64,000 nt of DNA from the NCBI RefSeq assembly GCF_020103695.1, contig NZ_JAHXBF010000005.1:62001-126000 (forward strand), in the 5' to 3' direction. The DNA is from Hyalangium versicolor (GTDB taxonomy: Bacteria > Myxococcota > Myxococcia > Myxococcales > Myxococcaceae). The translations under genes were made by a program, and so were the position numbers. Below, piece by piece: positions 7,346-15,585 of this stretch (its first letter is position 1; the number at the start of each line of letters is the position of its first letter). The notes beneath the pieces were generated by a model. That model made no database searches and was not told the origin of the DNA. It was given only the letters and a program-made list of their open reading frames with translations.

Positions 7346-9274
7346 ATGTCCGACATGATCACGGTGACGCTCCCGGATGGCAGCCAGAAGCAGACCGCTC
7401 GGGGGACGACCATCGCGGACTTCGTGCGTGACGGCATCGGCGCGGGGTTGGCCAAGGCGGCCCTCTTCGCCCGCGTGAATGGCCAGGACGTGGATCTGGC
7501 CCGGCCGCTCACCGAGGACGCGAAGCTACAGGTCTTCACCACCAAGAGCCCCGAGTCCCTGGAGCTCATCCGTCATGACGCGGCGCACGTGGTGGCCAGC
7601 GCGGTGCAGCGCCTCTTCCCAGGTACCCAGGTGACGATCGGCCCGTCGACCGAGGAGGGCTTCTACTACGACTTCTTCCGCGAGAAGCCCTTCACGCCCG
7701 AGGACCTGGAGAAGATCGAGGCCGAGGCCAACAAGGAGATCTCCCAGAACCTGCCCTTCGTCCGCAAGGAGATCTCCATGGACGATGCGGTGCGCCTCTT
7801 CGAGGAGAAGGGCGAGAAGTTCAAGGTCGAGATCGTCAAGGACATCGCGGCCAAGGGCGCCAAGACGCTGACGCTCTACAGCCACGGGGAATGGGTGGAC
7901 TTCTGCCTCGGGCCCCACGGCCCCACCACGGGCCGCATCGGCGTCATCAAGATCCTGTCCTCGAGCGGCGCGTACTGGCGCGGTGACCACCGCAACCCGA
8001 TGCTCCAGCGCGTCTATGGCACGGCCTTCTTCGACAAGAAGGCGCTGCAGGAGCACCTGACGCGCATCGAGGAGGCCAAGAAGCGCGACCACCGCAAGTT
8101 GGGCAAGGAGCTGGACCTGTTCCACTTCCACCCGTACGCGCCGGGCTCGGCCTTCTGGACGCCCAAGGGCACCACGCTCTACCAGACGCTCTCCACCTGG
8201 ATGCGCCGCCTCACCGCCGAGCGCGGCTACGTGGAGATCAAGACGCCCCTCATGTTCAACAAGGGCCTCTGGGAGACGAGCGGCCACTGGGGCAAGTACA
8301 AGGAGAACATGTTCCTGGTTCTCGACAACGAGTCCGGCGAGCACGACTTCTCCCTCAAGCCGATGAACTGCCCCTCGCACCACCTGTTCTTCGGCTTCAA
8401 GCGCCATAGCTACCGGGATCTGCCGCTGCGCTTCCACACGCAGGACGTGCTTCACCGCAACGAGGCGGCGGGCTCGCTCGGCGGCCTCACCCGCGTGCGC
8501 CAGTTCGCCCAGGACGACGCGCACATCTACTGCATGGAGAGCCAGATCGGCGACGAGGTCCGCCGCTTCGTGCAGTTCCTCGATCACGTCTACAACGCCG
8601 TAGGGCTGAAGTACTCGGCCAAGTTCTCCACGCGCCCCGAGCAGCGGCTCGGCGACGACGCCACGTGGGATCACGCGGAGACGGCGCTGGAGGGTGTGCT
8701 CAAGACGCTCGGTGTGCCCTACGAGGTGAAGCCGGGCGAGGGCGCCTTCTACGGCCCGAAGATCGACTTCGACGTGTCCGACAGCATCGGCCGCAAGTGG
8801 CAGCTGGGCACCATCCAGCTCGACTACCTGGCCGCCCAGCGCTTCGAGCTCACCTACATCGGCGAGGACAACGCCGAGCACAAGCCGGTGGTCCTCCACC
8901 GCGCCATCTTCGGCTCCTTCGAGCGTTTCATCGCCATCCTCACGGAGCACTTTGCAGGTGCTTTCCCCACATGGCTGGCGCCGGTGCAGTTGGCGATCGT
9001 CACCGTGGCGGACCGGCAGTTGGAGTACGCCCGCAAGGTGAAGGAGCAACTGCGCGCCAAGGGCTATCGGGTGGAACTGGACGAGCGCGGCCAGACGCTG
9101 AACGCGAAGATCCGCGAGGCGCAGATCCAGAAGATTCCCTACACCCTGGTGATCGGCGACAACGAGGTGGAGGCGGGTGGGGTGGCTCCGCGCCGCTACG
9201 GTGGAGAGGACCTCAAGAGCATGAAGCTGGAGGCCTTCGAGGAGCTATTGGCCAAGGAGGCCGGGATCCCCTGA
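7346..9274 (+). CDS. thrS: Threonine-tRNA ligase
   Basis: A 642-aa full-length class II synthetase that charges tRNA-Thr. Order: TGS domain (residues 1-62, [17 protein letters not shown]), editing domain with [29 protein letters not shown] and [14 protein letters not shown], then the catalytic core with the [11 protein letters not shown] motif, motif 2 ([18 protein letters not shown] then QDDAHIYC) and motif 3 ([13 protein letters not shown]), and the anticodon-binding domain ([20 protein letters not shown]). The editing HxxxH core appears as HDAAH. It is followed by infC-rpmI-rplT-pheS-pheT-ihfA, the same gene order as around E. coli thrS. Confidence 0.98.
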   Translation: MSDMITVTLPDGSQKQTARGTTIADFVRDGIGAGLAKAALFARVNGQDVDLARPLTEDAKLQVFTTKSPESLELIRHDAAHVVASAVQRLFPGTQVTIGPSTEEGFYYDFFREKPFTPEDLEKIEAEANKEISQNLPFVRKEISMDDAVRLFEEKGEKFKVEIVKDIAAKGAKTLTLYSHGEWVDFCLGPHGPTTGRIGVIKILSSSGAYWRGDHRNPMLQRVYGTAFFDKKALQEHLTRIEEAKKRDHRKLGKELDLFHFHPYAPGSAFWTPKGTTLYQTLSTWMRRLTAERGYVEIKTPLMFNKGLWETSGHWGKYKENMFLVLDNESGEHDFSLKPMNCPSHHLFFGFKRHSYRDLPLRFHTQDVLHRNEAAGSLGGLTRVRQFAQDDAHIYCMESQIGDEVRRFVQFLDHVYNAVGLKYSAKFSTRPEQRLGDDATWDHAETALEGVLKTLGVPYEVKPGEGAFYGPKIDFDVSDSIGRKWQLGTIQLDYLAAQRFELTYIGEDNAEHKPVVLHRAIFGSFERFIAILTEHFAGAFPTWLAPVQLAIVTVADRQLEYARKVKEQLRAKGYRVELDERGQTLNAKIREAQIQKIPYTLVIGDNEVEAGGVAPRRYGGEDLKSMKLEAFEELLAKEAGIP

Positions 9275-9320
9275 GGGGGTGGCCGGGTGTCGGCAGAGGT
9301 CCGGAAGTCGCTGACCTCCC

Positions 9321-9348
9321 TTGACTCCGGGTGGTAGAAAAGTATCTT
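9321..9348 (+). promoter_or_regulatory. Promoter of the infC-rpmI-rplT operon
   Basis: TTGACT (9321-9326), 16 bases, then TATCTT (9343-9348). Transcription would start near 9355, about 50 bases before the ATC start of infC. The only NTG-type start further upstream in the infC frame (GTG 9331) lies inside this promoter and so cannot be used on this transcript. Confidence 0.65.
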
Positions 9349-9392
9349 GCGCGTCTTCCATGGGAGGGAGGCAGGCCCAAACTCCCGTATTT

Positions 9393-9405
9393 GGAGGATC
9401 TTCAC

Positions 9406-9408
<3 letters not shown>
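9393..9408 (+). promoter_or_regulatory. Ribosome binding site and non-canonical ATC start of infC
   Basis: GGAGG at 9393-9397 is followed after eight bases by ATC at 9406-9408, in frame with IF-3. No ATG, GTG or TTG in the frame has comparable spacing from a Shine-Dalgarno sequence. An AUC start is reported for the M. xanthus IF-3 gene dsg, and E. coli infC uses AUU. Confidence 0.82.
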
Positions 9409-10176
<768 letters not shown>

Positions 10177-10181
10177 AGAGA

Positions 10182-10223
10182 TTCGGCTGTCGGCTTCGGC
10201 TGTCGGCCTGTAACAGAGGCCGA
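10182..10223 (+). promoter_or_regulatory. Tandem 13-mer and hairpin between infC and rpmI
   Basis: The 13-base unit TTCGGCTGTCGGC occurs twice back to back (10182-10194, 10195-10207). The second copy runs into a 7-bp hairpin, TCGGCCT (10203-10209), loop GTAACAG, AGGCCGA (10217-10223). In E. coli the infC-rpmI region carries sites where ribosomal protein L20 represses rpmI-rplT; a comparable role here is a guess based on position. Confidence 0.4.
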
Positions 10224-10266
10224 AGGCTGGAGAGCTGACGGCAACAGAGAAGGAAGGACTGGGACA

Positions 10267-10476
10267 ATGCCGAAGTTGAAGACCCGGAGTGCTGCGAAGA
10301 AGCGGTTGCAGGTGAAGAAGAGCGGCAAGGTGAAGCACGGCAAGGCCTACGGCAAGCACCTCTTCACCCATGCGAAGACCCCGGCCCAGAAGCGGCGCAA
10401 CCGCGGCACGGGTCACCTTCGCGACATGGATGCCAAGAAGGTCATCAAGGAGCTGTTCCCCTACGGGGCGAACTAG
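10267..10476 (+). CDS. rpmI: 50S ribosomal protein L35
   Basis: A 69-aa very basic protein starting MPKLKTRSAAKKRLQVKKSG, with RNRGTGHLRDMD and ending KELFPYGAN, all standard L35 features and normal length. The start is preceded by AAGGAAGGA. It lies between infC and rplT in the conserved order. Confidence 0.98.
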   Translation: MPKLKTRSAAKKRLQVKKSGKVKHGKAYGKHLFTHAKTPAQKRRNRGTGHLRDMDAKKVIKELFPYGAN

Positions 10477-10504
10477 CAGAACACGAACCATGGACCCTGG
10501 CGGA

Positions 10505-10525
10505 GCGGCGTGAGGCCTGCGCCGC
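10505..10525 (+). promoter_or_regulatory. Short hairpin between rpmI and rplT
   Basis: GCGGCG (10505-10510) pairs with CGCCGC (10520-10525) around a 9-base loop in the 83-base spacer. No T-run follows, so it is not a classical terminator. It could affect stability or L20-dependent control of the mRNA. Confidence 0.3.
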
Positions 10526-10559
10526 GGGGTTCCCCACCTGAGCAGTCGAGGAGTGTGTC

Positions 10560-10907
10560 ATGCGCGTCAAGAAGGGTTTCAAGGCCCGTCGCCGTCGTAA
10601 TAGGATTTTGAAGCTGGCCAAGGGTTACCGTGGCCGTCGGAAGAACTGCTACAAGCGGGCCAACCAGGCCGTGGAGCGCGCGCTGGACTACGCCAGCCGC
10701 GATCGCGCGGTGAACAAGCGCAAGTTCCGCGCTCTGTGGATCGTCCGCATCAACGCGGCGGCTCGCACGGTGGGCCTGTCCTACTCGAAGCTGATCGCCG
10801 GGCTGGCCAAGGCGAAGATCTCCCTGGACCGCAAGGTGCTGGCCGACATGGCCATCGCGGATCCCGCGGGCTTTGCCGCCGTCGCCAACATCGCGAAGGC
10901 GGCCTGA
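10560..10907 (+). CDS. rplT: 50S ribosomal protein L20
   Basis: A 115-aa basic protein with the classical start [20 protein letters not shown], the stretch [20 protein letters not shown] and the [16 protein letters not shown] core. Length and sequence are normal for L20, which assembles early on 23S rRNA and in E. coli also represses its own operon. GAGGAG lies 8 bases before the ATG. Confidence 0.98.
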   Translation: MRVKKGFKARRRRNRILKLAKGYRGRRKNCYKRANQAVERALDYASRDRAVNKRKFRALWIVRINAAARTVGLSYSKLIAGLAKAKISLDRKVLADMAIADPAGFAAVANIAKAA

Positions 10908-10947
10908 CCCACGCCCGGCCCGCGAGGCCGGTGCATAGAGCGCTCGG

Positions 10948-11020
10948 GAGGCTCCTGGTTGGAGCCTCTTGTGGCGAATGAGTACACGGGCTGCCCTCGC
11001 CAGGGGCGGCCCTTTTTTTT
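10948..11020 (+). terminator. Two hairpins and T8 run after rplT (terminator or pheS leader attenuator)
   Basis: A perfect 8-bp hairpin, GAGGCTCC (10948-10955) with GGAGCCTC (10961-10968), is followed by a 10-pair stem, GGGCTGCCCT (10988-10997) with AGGGGCGGCCC-type sequence (11003-11012, two G-U pairs), directly followed by eight T (11013-11020). The second is a textbook intrinsic terminator ending infC-rpmI-rplT. It lies 40 bases before pheS, so it may instead be a regulated attenuator of pheST. I see no leader peptide rich in Phe codons. Confidence 0.8.
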
Positions 11021-11059
11021 GCCCAGGCTCCACGGGAGCGCGGGCAGGGGAGCGAAGAC

Positions 11060-12109
11060 ATGCGGGATCGCTTGCAGGCCCTCGCGGAGGCAGCGCGGCG
11101 GGACATCACCGTCGCCTCCGAGGTGACGGCCGTTGAGGCGTTGAGGGTGCGCTACCTGGGCAAGAAGGGAGAGCTGTCCGGCGTGCTCGGGGGCATGGGC
11201 AAACTGCCTCCCGAGGAGCGCAAGGCTCTGGGCGAGGTGGCCAACCAGGTCAAGGCGGAGATCGAGAAGCTGCTGGGCGAGGCGCTCCAGCGCGCAGAGG
11301 ATGCCGCGCTCGAGTCCGAGCTGAAGGGCCCCAAGCTGGATGTCACGCTGCCCGGGCGGGGTGTGGCTCCGGGGAGCCGGCATCCGGTGTCGCGGACGAT
11401 GGAGGAGATCGTCCGGACATTCGGGCGGCTCGGGTTCTCGATGGAGGTGGGGCCGGAGATCGAGCTCGACTACTTCAACTTCGAGGCGCTCAACCTGCCC
11501 AAGGATCACCCTGCGCGAGACATGCAGGACACCTTCTACGTGGACGAGGCGACGCTCGGGCACGCGAAGAAGGCGGACAGTCCGGTGCTGCTGCGCACTC
11601 ACACGTCCCCGGTGCAGGTGCGGCACATGCTGGCGAAGAAGCCGCCCATCCGCGCGGTGATGCCGGGCCGGGTGTACCGGCGGGACTCGGACATCACCCA
11701 TACGCCCATGTTCCACCAGGTGGAGGGGTTGCTGGTGGACAAGGACGTGAGCTTCGCGGAGCTGAAGGGCTCTCTGGATGCGTTCGTGAAGGCGTTCTTC
11801 GGCTCGGACACGCGCACGCGCTTCCGGCCGTCCTTCTTCCCCTTCACCGAGCCGTCGGCGGAGGTGGACATCTCCTGTACCTCGTGCGGCGGCAAGGGCT
11901 GCCGCATCTGCAAGCAGACGGGCTGGCTGGAGGTGCTGGGCAGCGGCATGGTGCACCCCAACGTCTTCACCTCGGCTGGGTACGACCCGAACGAGGTGAC
12001 GGGCTTTGCTTTTGGCATGGGCGTGGAGCGCATCGCCATGTTGCGCTACCGCATCGACGACCTGCGGATGATGTTCGAGAACGACGCGCGCTTCCTCGAG
12101 CAGTTCTGA
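11060..12109 (+). CDS. pheS: Phenylalanine-tRNA ligase alpha subunit
   Basis: A 349-aa subunit with an N-terminal coiled coil (MRDRLQALAEAARRDITVAS, then EVTAVEALRVRYLGKKGE), the catalytic domain entry LPGRGVAPGSRHPVSRTMEE, FGRLGFSMEVGPEIELDYFN, DMQDTFYV, LLRTHTSPVQVRHM, GRVYRRDSDITHTPMFHQVE (motif 2), FRPSFFPFTEPSAEVDI and GFAFGMGVERIAMLRYRIDD (motif 3). It forms the alpha2beta2 enzyme with PheT and carries the aminoacylation site. The Cys-rich insertion SCTSCGGKGCRICKQTGW is found in many bacterial PheS. GGGGAGCGAAG precedes the ATG. Confidence 0.98.
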   Translation: MRDRLQALAEAARRDITVASEVTAVEALRVRYLGKKGELSGVLGGMGKLPPEERKALGEVANQVKAEIEKLLGEALQRAEDAALESELKGPKLDVTLPGRGVAPGSRHPVSRTMEEIVRTFGRLGFSMEVGPEIELDYFNFEALNLPKDHPARDMQDTFYVDEATLGHAKKADSPVLLRTHTSPVQVRHMLAKKPPIRAVMPGRVYRRDSDITHTPMFHQVEGLLVDKDVSFAELKGSLDAFVKAFFGSDTRTRFRPSFFPFTEPSAEVDISCTSCGGKGCRICKQTGWLEVLGSGMVHPNVFTSAGYDPNEVTGFAFGMGVERIAMLRYRIDDLRMMFENDARFLEQF

Positions 12110-12129
12110 GCGACGGAGAGGGCTGACCT

Positions 12130-14541
12130 GTGAAGATTTCGGTGAAGTGGCTCGGGGAGTACGTGGCGCTGCCGGCGTCGGTGGATGAGCTGGCGCGCAA
12201 GCTGACCGCGGCGGGGCTGGAGATCGAAGGCTTGGATCGTCCCGGTGAGGGGCTGCGCGGCGTGGTGGTGGCGCAGATCAAGGAGTCCGTGCAGCACCCC
12301 AACGCGGACAAGCTGTCCGTGACGAAGGTGGATGCGGGCGGCTCGGCACCACTGCAGGTGGTGTGCGGCGCGAAGAACTACAAAGTCGGCGACAAGGTGC
12401 CGCTGGCCACCGTGGGCACGAAGCTGCCCAATGGAGTGGAGATCAAGCAGGCCGCGCTCCGAGGCGTGGACAGCTTCGGCATGCTGTGCTCAGCGAAGGA
12501 GCTGGGGCTGGCCGAGGACTCCTCTGGGCTGCTCATCCTGTCGCCGGAGATGAAGCCGGGAACCCCAATCGCCGAGGCGCTGGGGTTGGATGACGTGGTG
12601 CTGGAGGTCAACGTCACTCCGAACCGGCCGGATGCGCTCTCGCATCTGGGCGTGGCGCGCGAGGTGGGCGTGGTGACGGGTGCGGCCTTCAAACCCCCCG
12701 AGCCCAAGCCAGCCGAGAAGGGCGCCTCCGCGGCTGAGAAGATCAAGGTGCGGATCGACGATGCGGCGCGTTGCCCGCGTTACGTGGCTCGCATCGTCGA
12801 GAACGTCACGATCAAGCCGTCGCCCCAGTGGATGCAGGATCGGCTGAAGGCCTGTGGCGTGCGTGCCATCAACAACGTGGTGGACGTGACCAACTACGTC
12901 AACCTCGAGTACGGCCAGCCGCTGCACGCCTTCGATCTGGAGAAGCTGGCGGGTCACGAGATCGTCGTTCGCTGCGCGAAGCAGGGCGAGAAGATCCGCA
13001 CGCTCGACAACAAGGAGCGCACGCTCGACGCGGATGATCTGGCCATCTGTGACCGGGATCGTCCTCAGGCCATCGCCGGCGTCATGGGCGGCGGAGACAG
13101 TGAAGTAGGGGAGGGGACGAAGCACATTGTCCTCGAGTCCGCGCACTTCCAGCCCTCCAGCGTGCGTCGCTCGTCCAAGCGCCACGGCCTGCACACGGAG
13201 GCCTCGCACCGCTTCGAGCGCGGGGCGGACATCGACGCCGTCGTGCCGGCCATCGATCGGGCCGCGCAGCTCATCGCGGAGCTCTCCGGAGGCTCGGTGG
13301 CCCCGGGCCGCGTGGATGTGTACCCGAGTCCGAAGCCGCCCCGGCGCGTGACGCTGCGTTACGGACGCGTGGGGAAGTTCCTGGGCACGGCCGTGCCGGA
13401 GCCCGAGTGCCGCCGCATCCTCGGCGCCCTGGGCTTCAAGACCGTGGAAGATGGCTCCGGGCAGACGACGTTCGAGGTGCCTCGGGCCCGCGTGGACGTG
13501 GAGCGTGAGGAGGATCTCCTCGAGGAGATCGCCCGCGTGTTCGGCTACGACAACATCCCCGCGACGCTGCCTCGGGGACTGGCGGAGCTGGCTCCCGAGC
13601 CCGCCTCTGCCGAGGCCGAGCGGCGGGTGCGCCAGGCGCTCTCCGGCGCGGGGTTGAACGAGGTGGTGAACTACTCGTTCGTGGCGCCTCGGAGTCTGGA
13701 GGTGCTGGGTGGGAAGGAGGCCCCCGTGGCGCTCGTGAACCCGCTCAGCGTTGAGCAGTCGGCGATGCGCACCAGTCTGCTGCCCGGGTTGCTGGAGAAC
13801 CTCTCTCGCAGCGTGCGGCACCAGGTGGAGCGGGTGGCCGTCTACGAGACGGGCCGTGCCTACTTCCGCGATCCGGAGGGTGGCCAGGGCCGGCGTCCTG
13901 CCACGCGCGAGGTGCCTCGGGTGGCAGGGCTCCTCTGGGGCCTGCGCTCCGGGCGAACCTGGACTCAGAAGGACGCCCACATGGACTTCTACGACGCCAA
14001 GGGCGCCGTGGAGGCCGTGTTCCACCTCCTCCACGTGGAGGGTGTCCGCTTCGCGCCCGCCGAGGCCCCCGCCTGGCACCCGCGCGCCTGCGCTCAGGTG
14101 CTGCTGCCAGATGGAACGGCGTTGGGCTACGTGGGCGAACTGCACCCGCGCATCACCAAGGCGCTGGGACTGCCGCAGGGGGTATACGCGTTCGAGCTGG
14201 ACACCGAGCCCCTCTACGCCGCGGCACAGCTCGTTCCCGAGTACCACTCGCTGCCGCGTTTCCCGGCCGTGCTGCGCGACCTCGCGGTGGTCGTCCCGGT
14301 GGAGCTGCGCAATGACGAGGTGCGCAAGGTGATCCTGGAGGTGGGAGGGACGCTGGTGGAGGACGCCCTCGTGTTCGACGTGTACACGGGCAAGCCCATC
14401 CCCGAGGGGAAGAAGAACCTGGCGTACGCCATCCGCTACCGCTCGCCCGAGCGCACGCTCACCGACGCGGAGGTCAGCGAAGCGCACCAGCGGATCATCT
14501 CCGAGGTGAACCAGCGGCTGGGCGGGGCGTTGCGAGCCTGA
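12130..14541 (+). CDS. pheT: Phenylalanine-tRNA ligase beta subunit
   Basis: An 803-aa subunit starting at GTG 12130 after GGAGAGGG. Order: MKISVKWLGEYVALP, tRNA-binding EMAP-II-like domain (VVVAQIKESVQHPNADKLSV, LQVVCGAKNYKVGDKVPLA), B3/B4 editing domain (NRPDALSHLGVAREV, AINNVVDVTNYVNLEYGQPL, HAFDLEKL), B5 domain (RVTLRYGRVGKFLG), a core with IARVFGYDNIPATLP, and the C-terminal ferredoxin-fold anticodon-binding domain (LPRFPAVLRDLAVVVP, AYAIRYRSPERTLTDAEVSE). Its role is tRNA-Phe recognition and hydrolysis of Tyr-tRNA-Phe. It follows pheS by 20 bases. Confidence 0.98.
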   Translation: MKISVKWLGEYVALPASVDELARKLTAAGLEIEGLDRPGEGLRGVVVAQIKESVQHPNADKLSVTKVDAGGSAPLQVVCGAKNYKVGDKVPLATVGTKLPNGVEIKQAALRGVDSFGMLCSAKELGLAEDSSGLLILSPEMKPGTPIAEALGLDDVVLEVNVTPNRPDALSHLGVAREVGVVTGAAFKPPEPKPAEKGASAAEKIKVRIDDAARCPRYVARIVENVTIKPSPQWMQDRLKACGVRAINNVVDVTNYVNLEYGQPLHAFDLEKLAGHEIVVRCAKQGEKIRTLDNKERTLDADDLAICDRDRPQAIAGVMGGGDSEVGEGTKHIVLESAHFQPSSVRRSSKRHGLHTEASHRFERGADIDAVVPAIDRAAQLIAELSGGSVAPGRVDVYPSPKPPRRVTLRYGRVGKFLGTAVPEPECRRILGALGFKTVEDGSGQTTFEVPRARVDVEREEDLLEEIARVFGYDNIPATLPRGLAELAPEPASAEAERRVRQALSGAGLNEVVNYSFVAPRSLEVLGGKEAPVALVNPLSVEQSAMRTSLLPGLLENLSRSVRHQVERVAVYETGRAYFRDPEGGQGRRPATREVPRVAGLLWGLRSGRTWTQKDAHMDFYDAKGAVEAVFHLLHVEGVRFAPAEAPAWHPRACAQVLLPDGTALGYVGELHPRITKALGLPQGVYAFELDTEPLYAAAQLVPEYHSLPRFPAVLRDLAVVVPVELRNDEVRKVILEVGGTLVEDALVFDVYTGKPIPEGKKNLAYAIRYRSPERTLTDAEVSEAHQRIISEVNQRLGGALRA

Positions 14542-14564
14542 ATTCCTGAGTGAAGTCAGAGGGT

Positions 14565-14589
14565 TGACAGCCCTTCGGAAAGGCTGTCA
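14565..14589 (+). promoter_or_regulatory. Inverted repeat upstream of ihfA
   Basis: TGACAGCC (14565-14572) and GGCTGTCA (14582-14589) form an 8-bp stem with a 9-base loop, 24 bases after pheT and 45 bases before ihfA. There is no T-run. TTGACA at 14564-14569 overlaps the left arm, so it may be an operator over an ihfA promoter (E. coli ihfA is autoregulated) rather than a terminator. Confidence 0.4.
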
Positions 14590-14634
14590 GCATCAGTTGG
14601 GAGTATCGCGCTGAAGGGTTTTCCGAGGGAGCGT

Positions 14635-15018
14635 ATGACGAAGGCGGACATCATCGAGGGCGTCTACGAGAAGGTCGGCTTCTCCAAGAAGGAGTCGGCC
14701 GAGATCGTCGAACTCGTCTTCGACACCCTGAAGGAGACGCTGGAGCGCGGGGACAAGATCAAGATCTCCGGGTTCGGCAACTTCCAGGTGAGGCAGAAGA
14801 AGGCGCGAGTGGGCCGCAATCCGCAGACGGGCAAGGAGATCGAGATCTCGGCCCGCCGGGTGCTGACCTTCCGGCCGAGCCAGGTGCTCAAGAGTGCACT
14901 GAACGGGGAAGCGCCGCCGGAGAACCACGCGGAGATCGACGCGCGGGAGGAGGAGGCGGACGACAATGACGAGTTCGACTCCGAGGACGAGTTCGGAGAC
15001 GAGGCGGACGGGAAGTAG
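14635..15018 (+). CDS. ihfA: Integration host factor alpha subunit with acidic tail
   Basis: A 127-aa HU/IHF-family DNA-bending protein. MTKADIIEGVYEKVGFSKKE, KISGFGNFQVRQKKARVGRN and PQTGKEIEISARRVLTFRPS are standard IHF-alpha sequence, with the conserved Pro of the intercalating arm in RNPQTG. The position directly after pheT matches E. coli. The typical chain ends near residue 97; here about 30 further residues follow, mostly Glu and Asp (REEEADDNDEFDSEDEFGDE), which E. coli IHF lacks. The tail could reduce nonspecific DNA binding. GAGGGAG precedes the ATG. Confidence 0.93.
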   Translation: MTKADIIEGVYEKVGFSKKESAEIVELVFDTLKETLERGDKIKISGFGNFQVRQKKARVGRNPQTGKEIEISARRVLTFRPSQVLKSALNGEAPPENHAEIDAREEEADDNDEFDSEDEFGDEADGK

Positions 15019-15062
15019 GAGCAGGGTCCGCCGGTTTTCTCACGGCTGCCTGCGGCTCTTGC

Positions 15063-15091
15063 TTGACGCTGGCGTCATGTGGGGGCATAAG
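15063..15091 (+). promoter_or_regulatory. Promoter for tRNA-Pro
   Basis: TTGACG (15063-15068), 17 bases, then CATAAG (15086-15091). Transcription would start about 20 bases before the mature tRNA end. Confidence 0.6.
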
Positions 15092-15115
15092 GGCGGCCCG
15101 TTTCGGACGGGAAGT

Positions 15116-15194
<79 letters not shown>

Positions 15195-15196
15195 TC

Positions 15197-15249
15197 GAAG
15201 GCCCTGGAGTTTCTGGCGAAAGCCGGTGACTCCAGGGCCTTCACTTTTT
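15197..15249 (+). terminator. Terminator of tRNA-Pro
   Basis: A perfect 14-bp stem, GAAGGCCCTGGAGT (15197-15210) with ACTCCAGGGCCTTC (15229-15242), encloses a second hairpin CTGGC-GAAA-GCCGG with a GNRA-type tetraloop. TTTTT follows at 15245-15249. The element begins two bases after the CCA end. Confidence 0.88.
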
Positions 15250-15585
15250 CGGGCGATACTCCATGTGTCAACAGGCTGTGCGGCCGGAGTCAGGTCTGTG
15301 TTTCTGGCAGATCCCGCGTCAACCCTGTCAGCTCTGCCGTAATCAAACTCAAGGTGTCATTAGATACCCGAGGCTCCGCTCGACTCCCCAACCAGGAAGA
15401 CAGGGCCTTGGGTGTTCGCAGGTTTCACCCGAGTTCCTAGCGCCTTCCGCGTTTGTTCACCTCCCCACCGCAGCACGGCATCCGGGGATCGGCGATGATA
15501 CGCATCTGTCAGGCTACCGCTCCGAGTGGAACCTGAAACAAACCCGCGCGCGCTTCGGTCCAGAGTTCGCGTCAGGGGGAGATGG
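15250..15585. other. 336-base stretch without a recognised gene
   Basis: This lies between the tRNA-Pro terminator and the giant kinase gene. The short open frames across it lack ribosome-binding sites and resemble nothing known. I see no clear promoter, repeat or RNA structure. It presumably holds the promoter and leader of the gene starting at 15586, which has GGGGGAGA at 15575-15582. Confidence 0.5.

Noticed and set aside
7526..9049. Long minus-strand open frame opposite thrS
   Set aside because: Overlaps a certain gene, has low-complexity Leu/Val/His-rich sequence and no recognisable motif.
9331..9405. Extended infC N-terminus from GTG 9331
   Set aside because: It begins inside the -35/-10 spacer of the apparent promoter, has no suitable ribosome-binding site, and the extra 25 residues do not look like IF-3.
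12490..14487. Long minus-strand open frame opposite pheT
   Set aside because: Same GC-bias shadow; pheT is certain on the plus strand.
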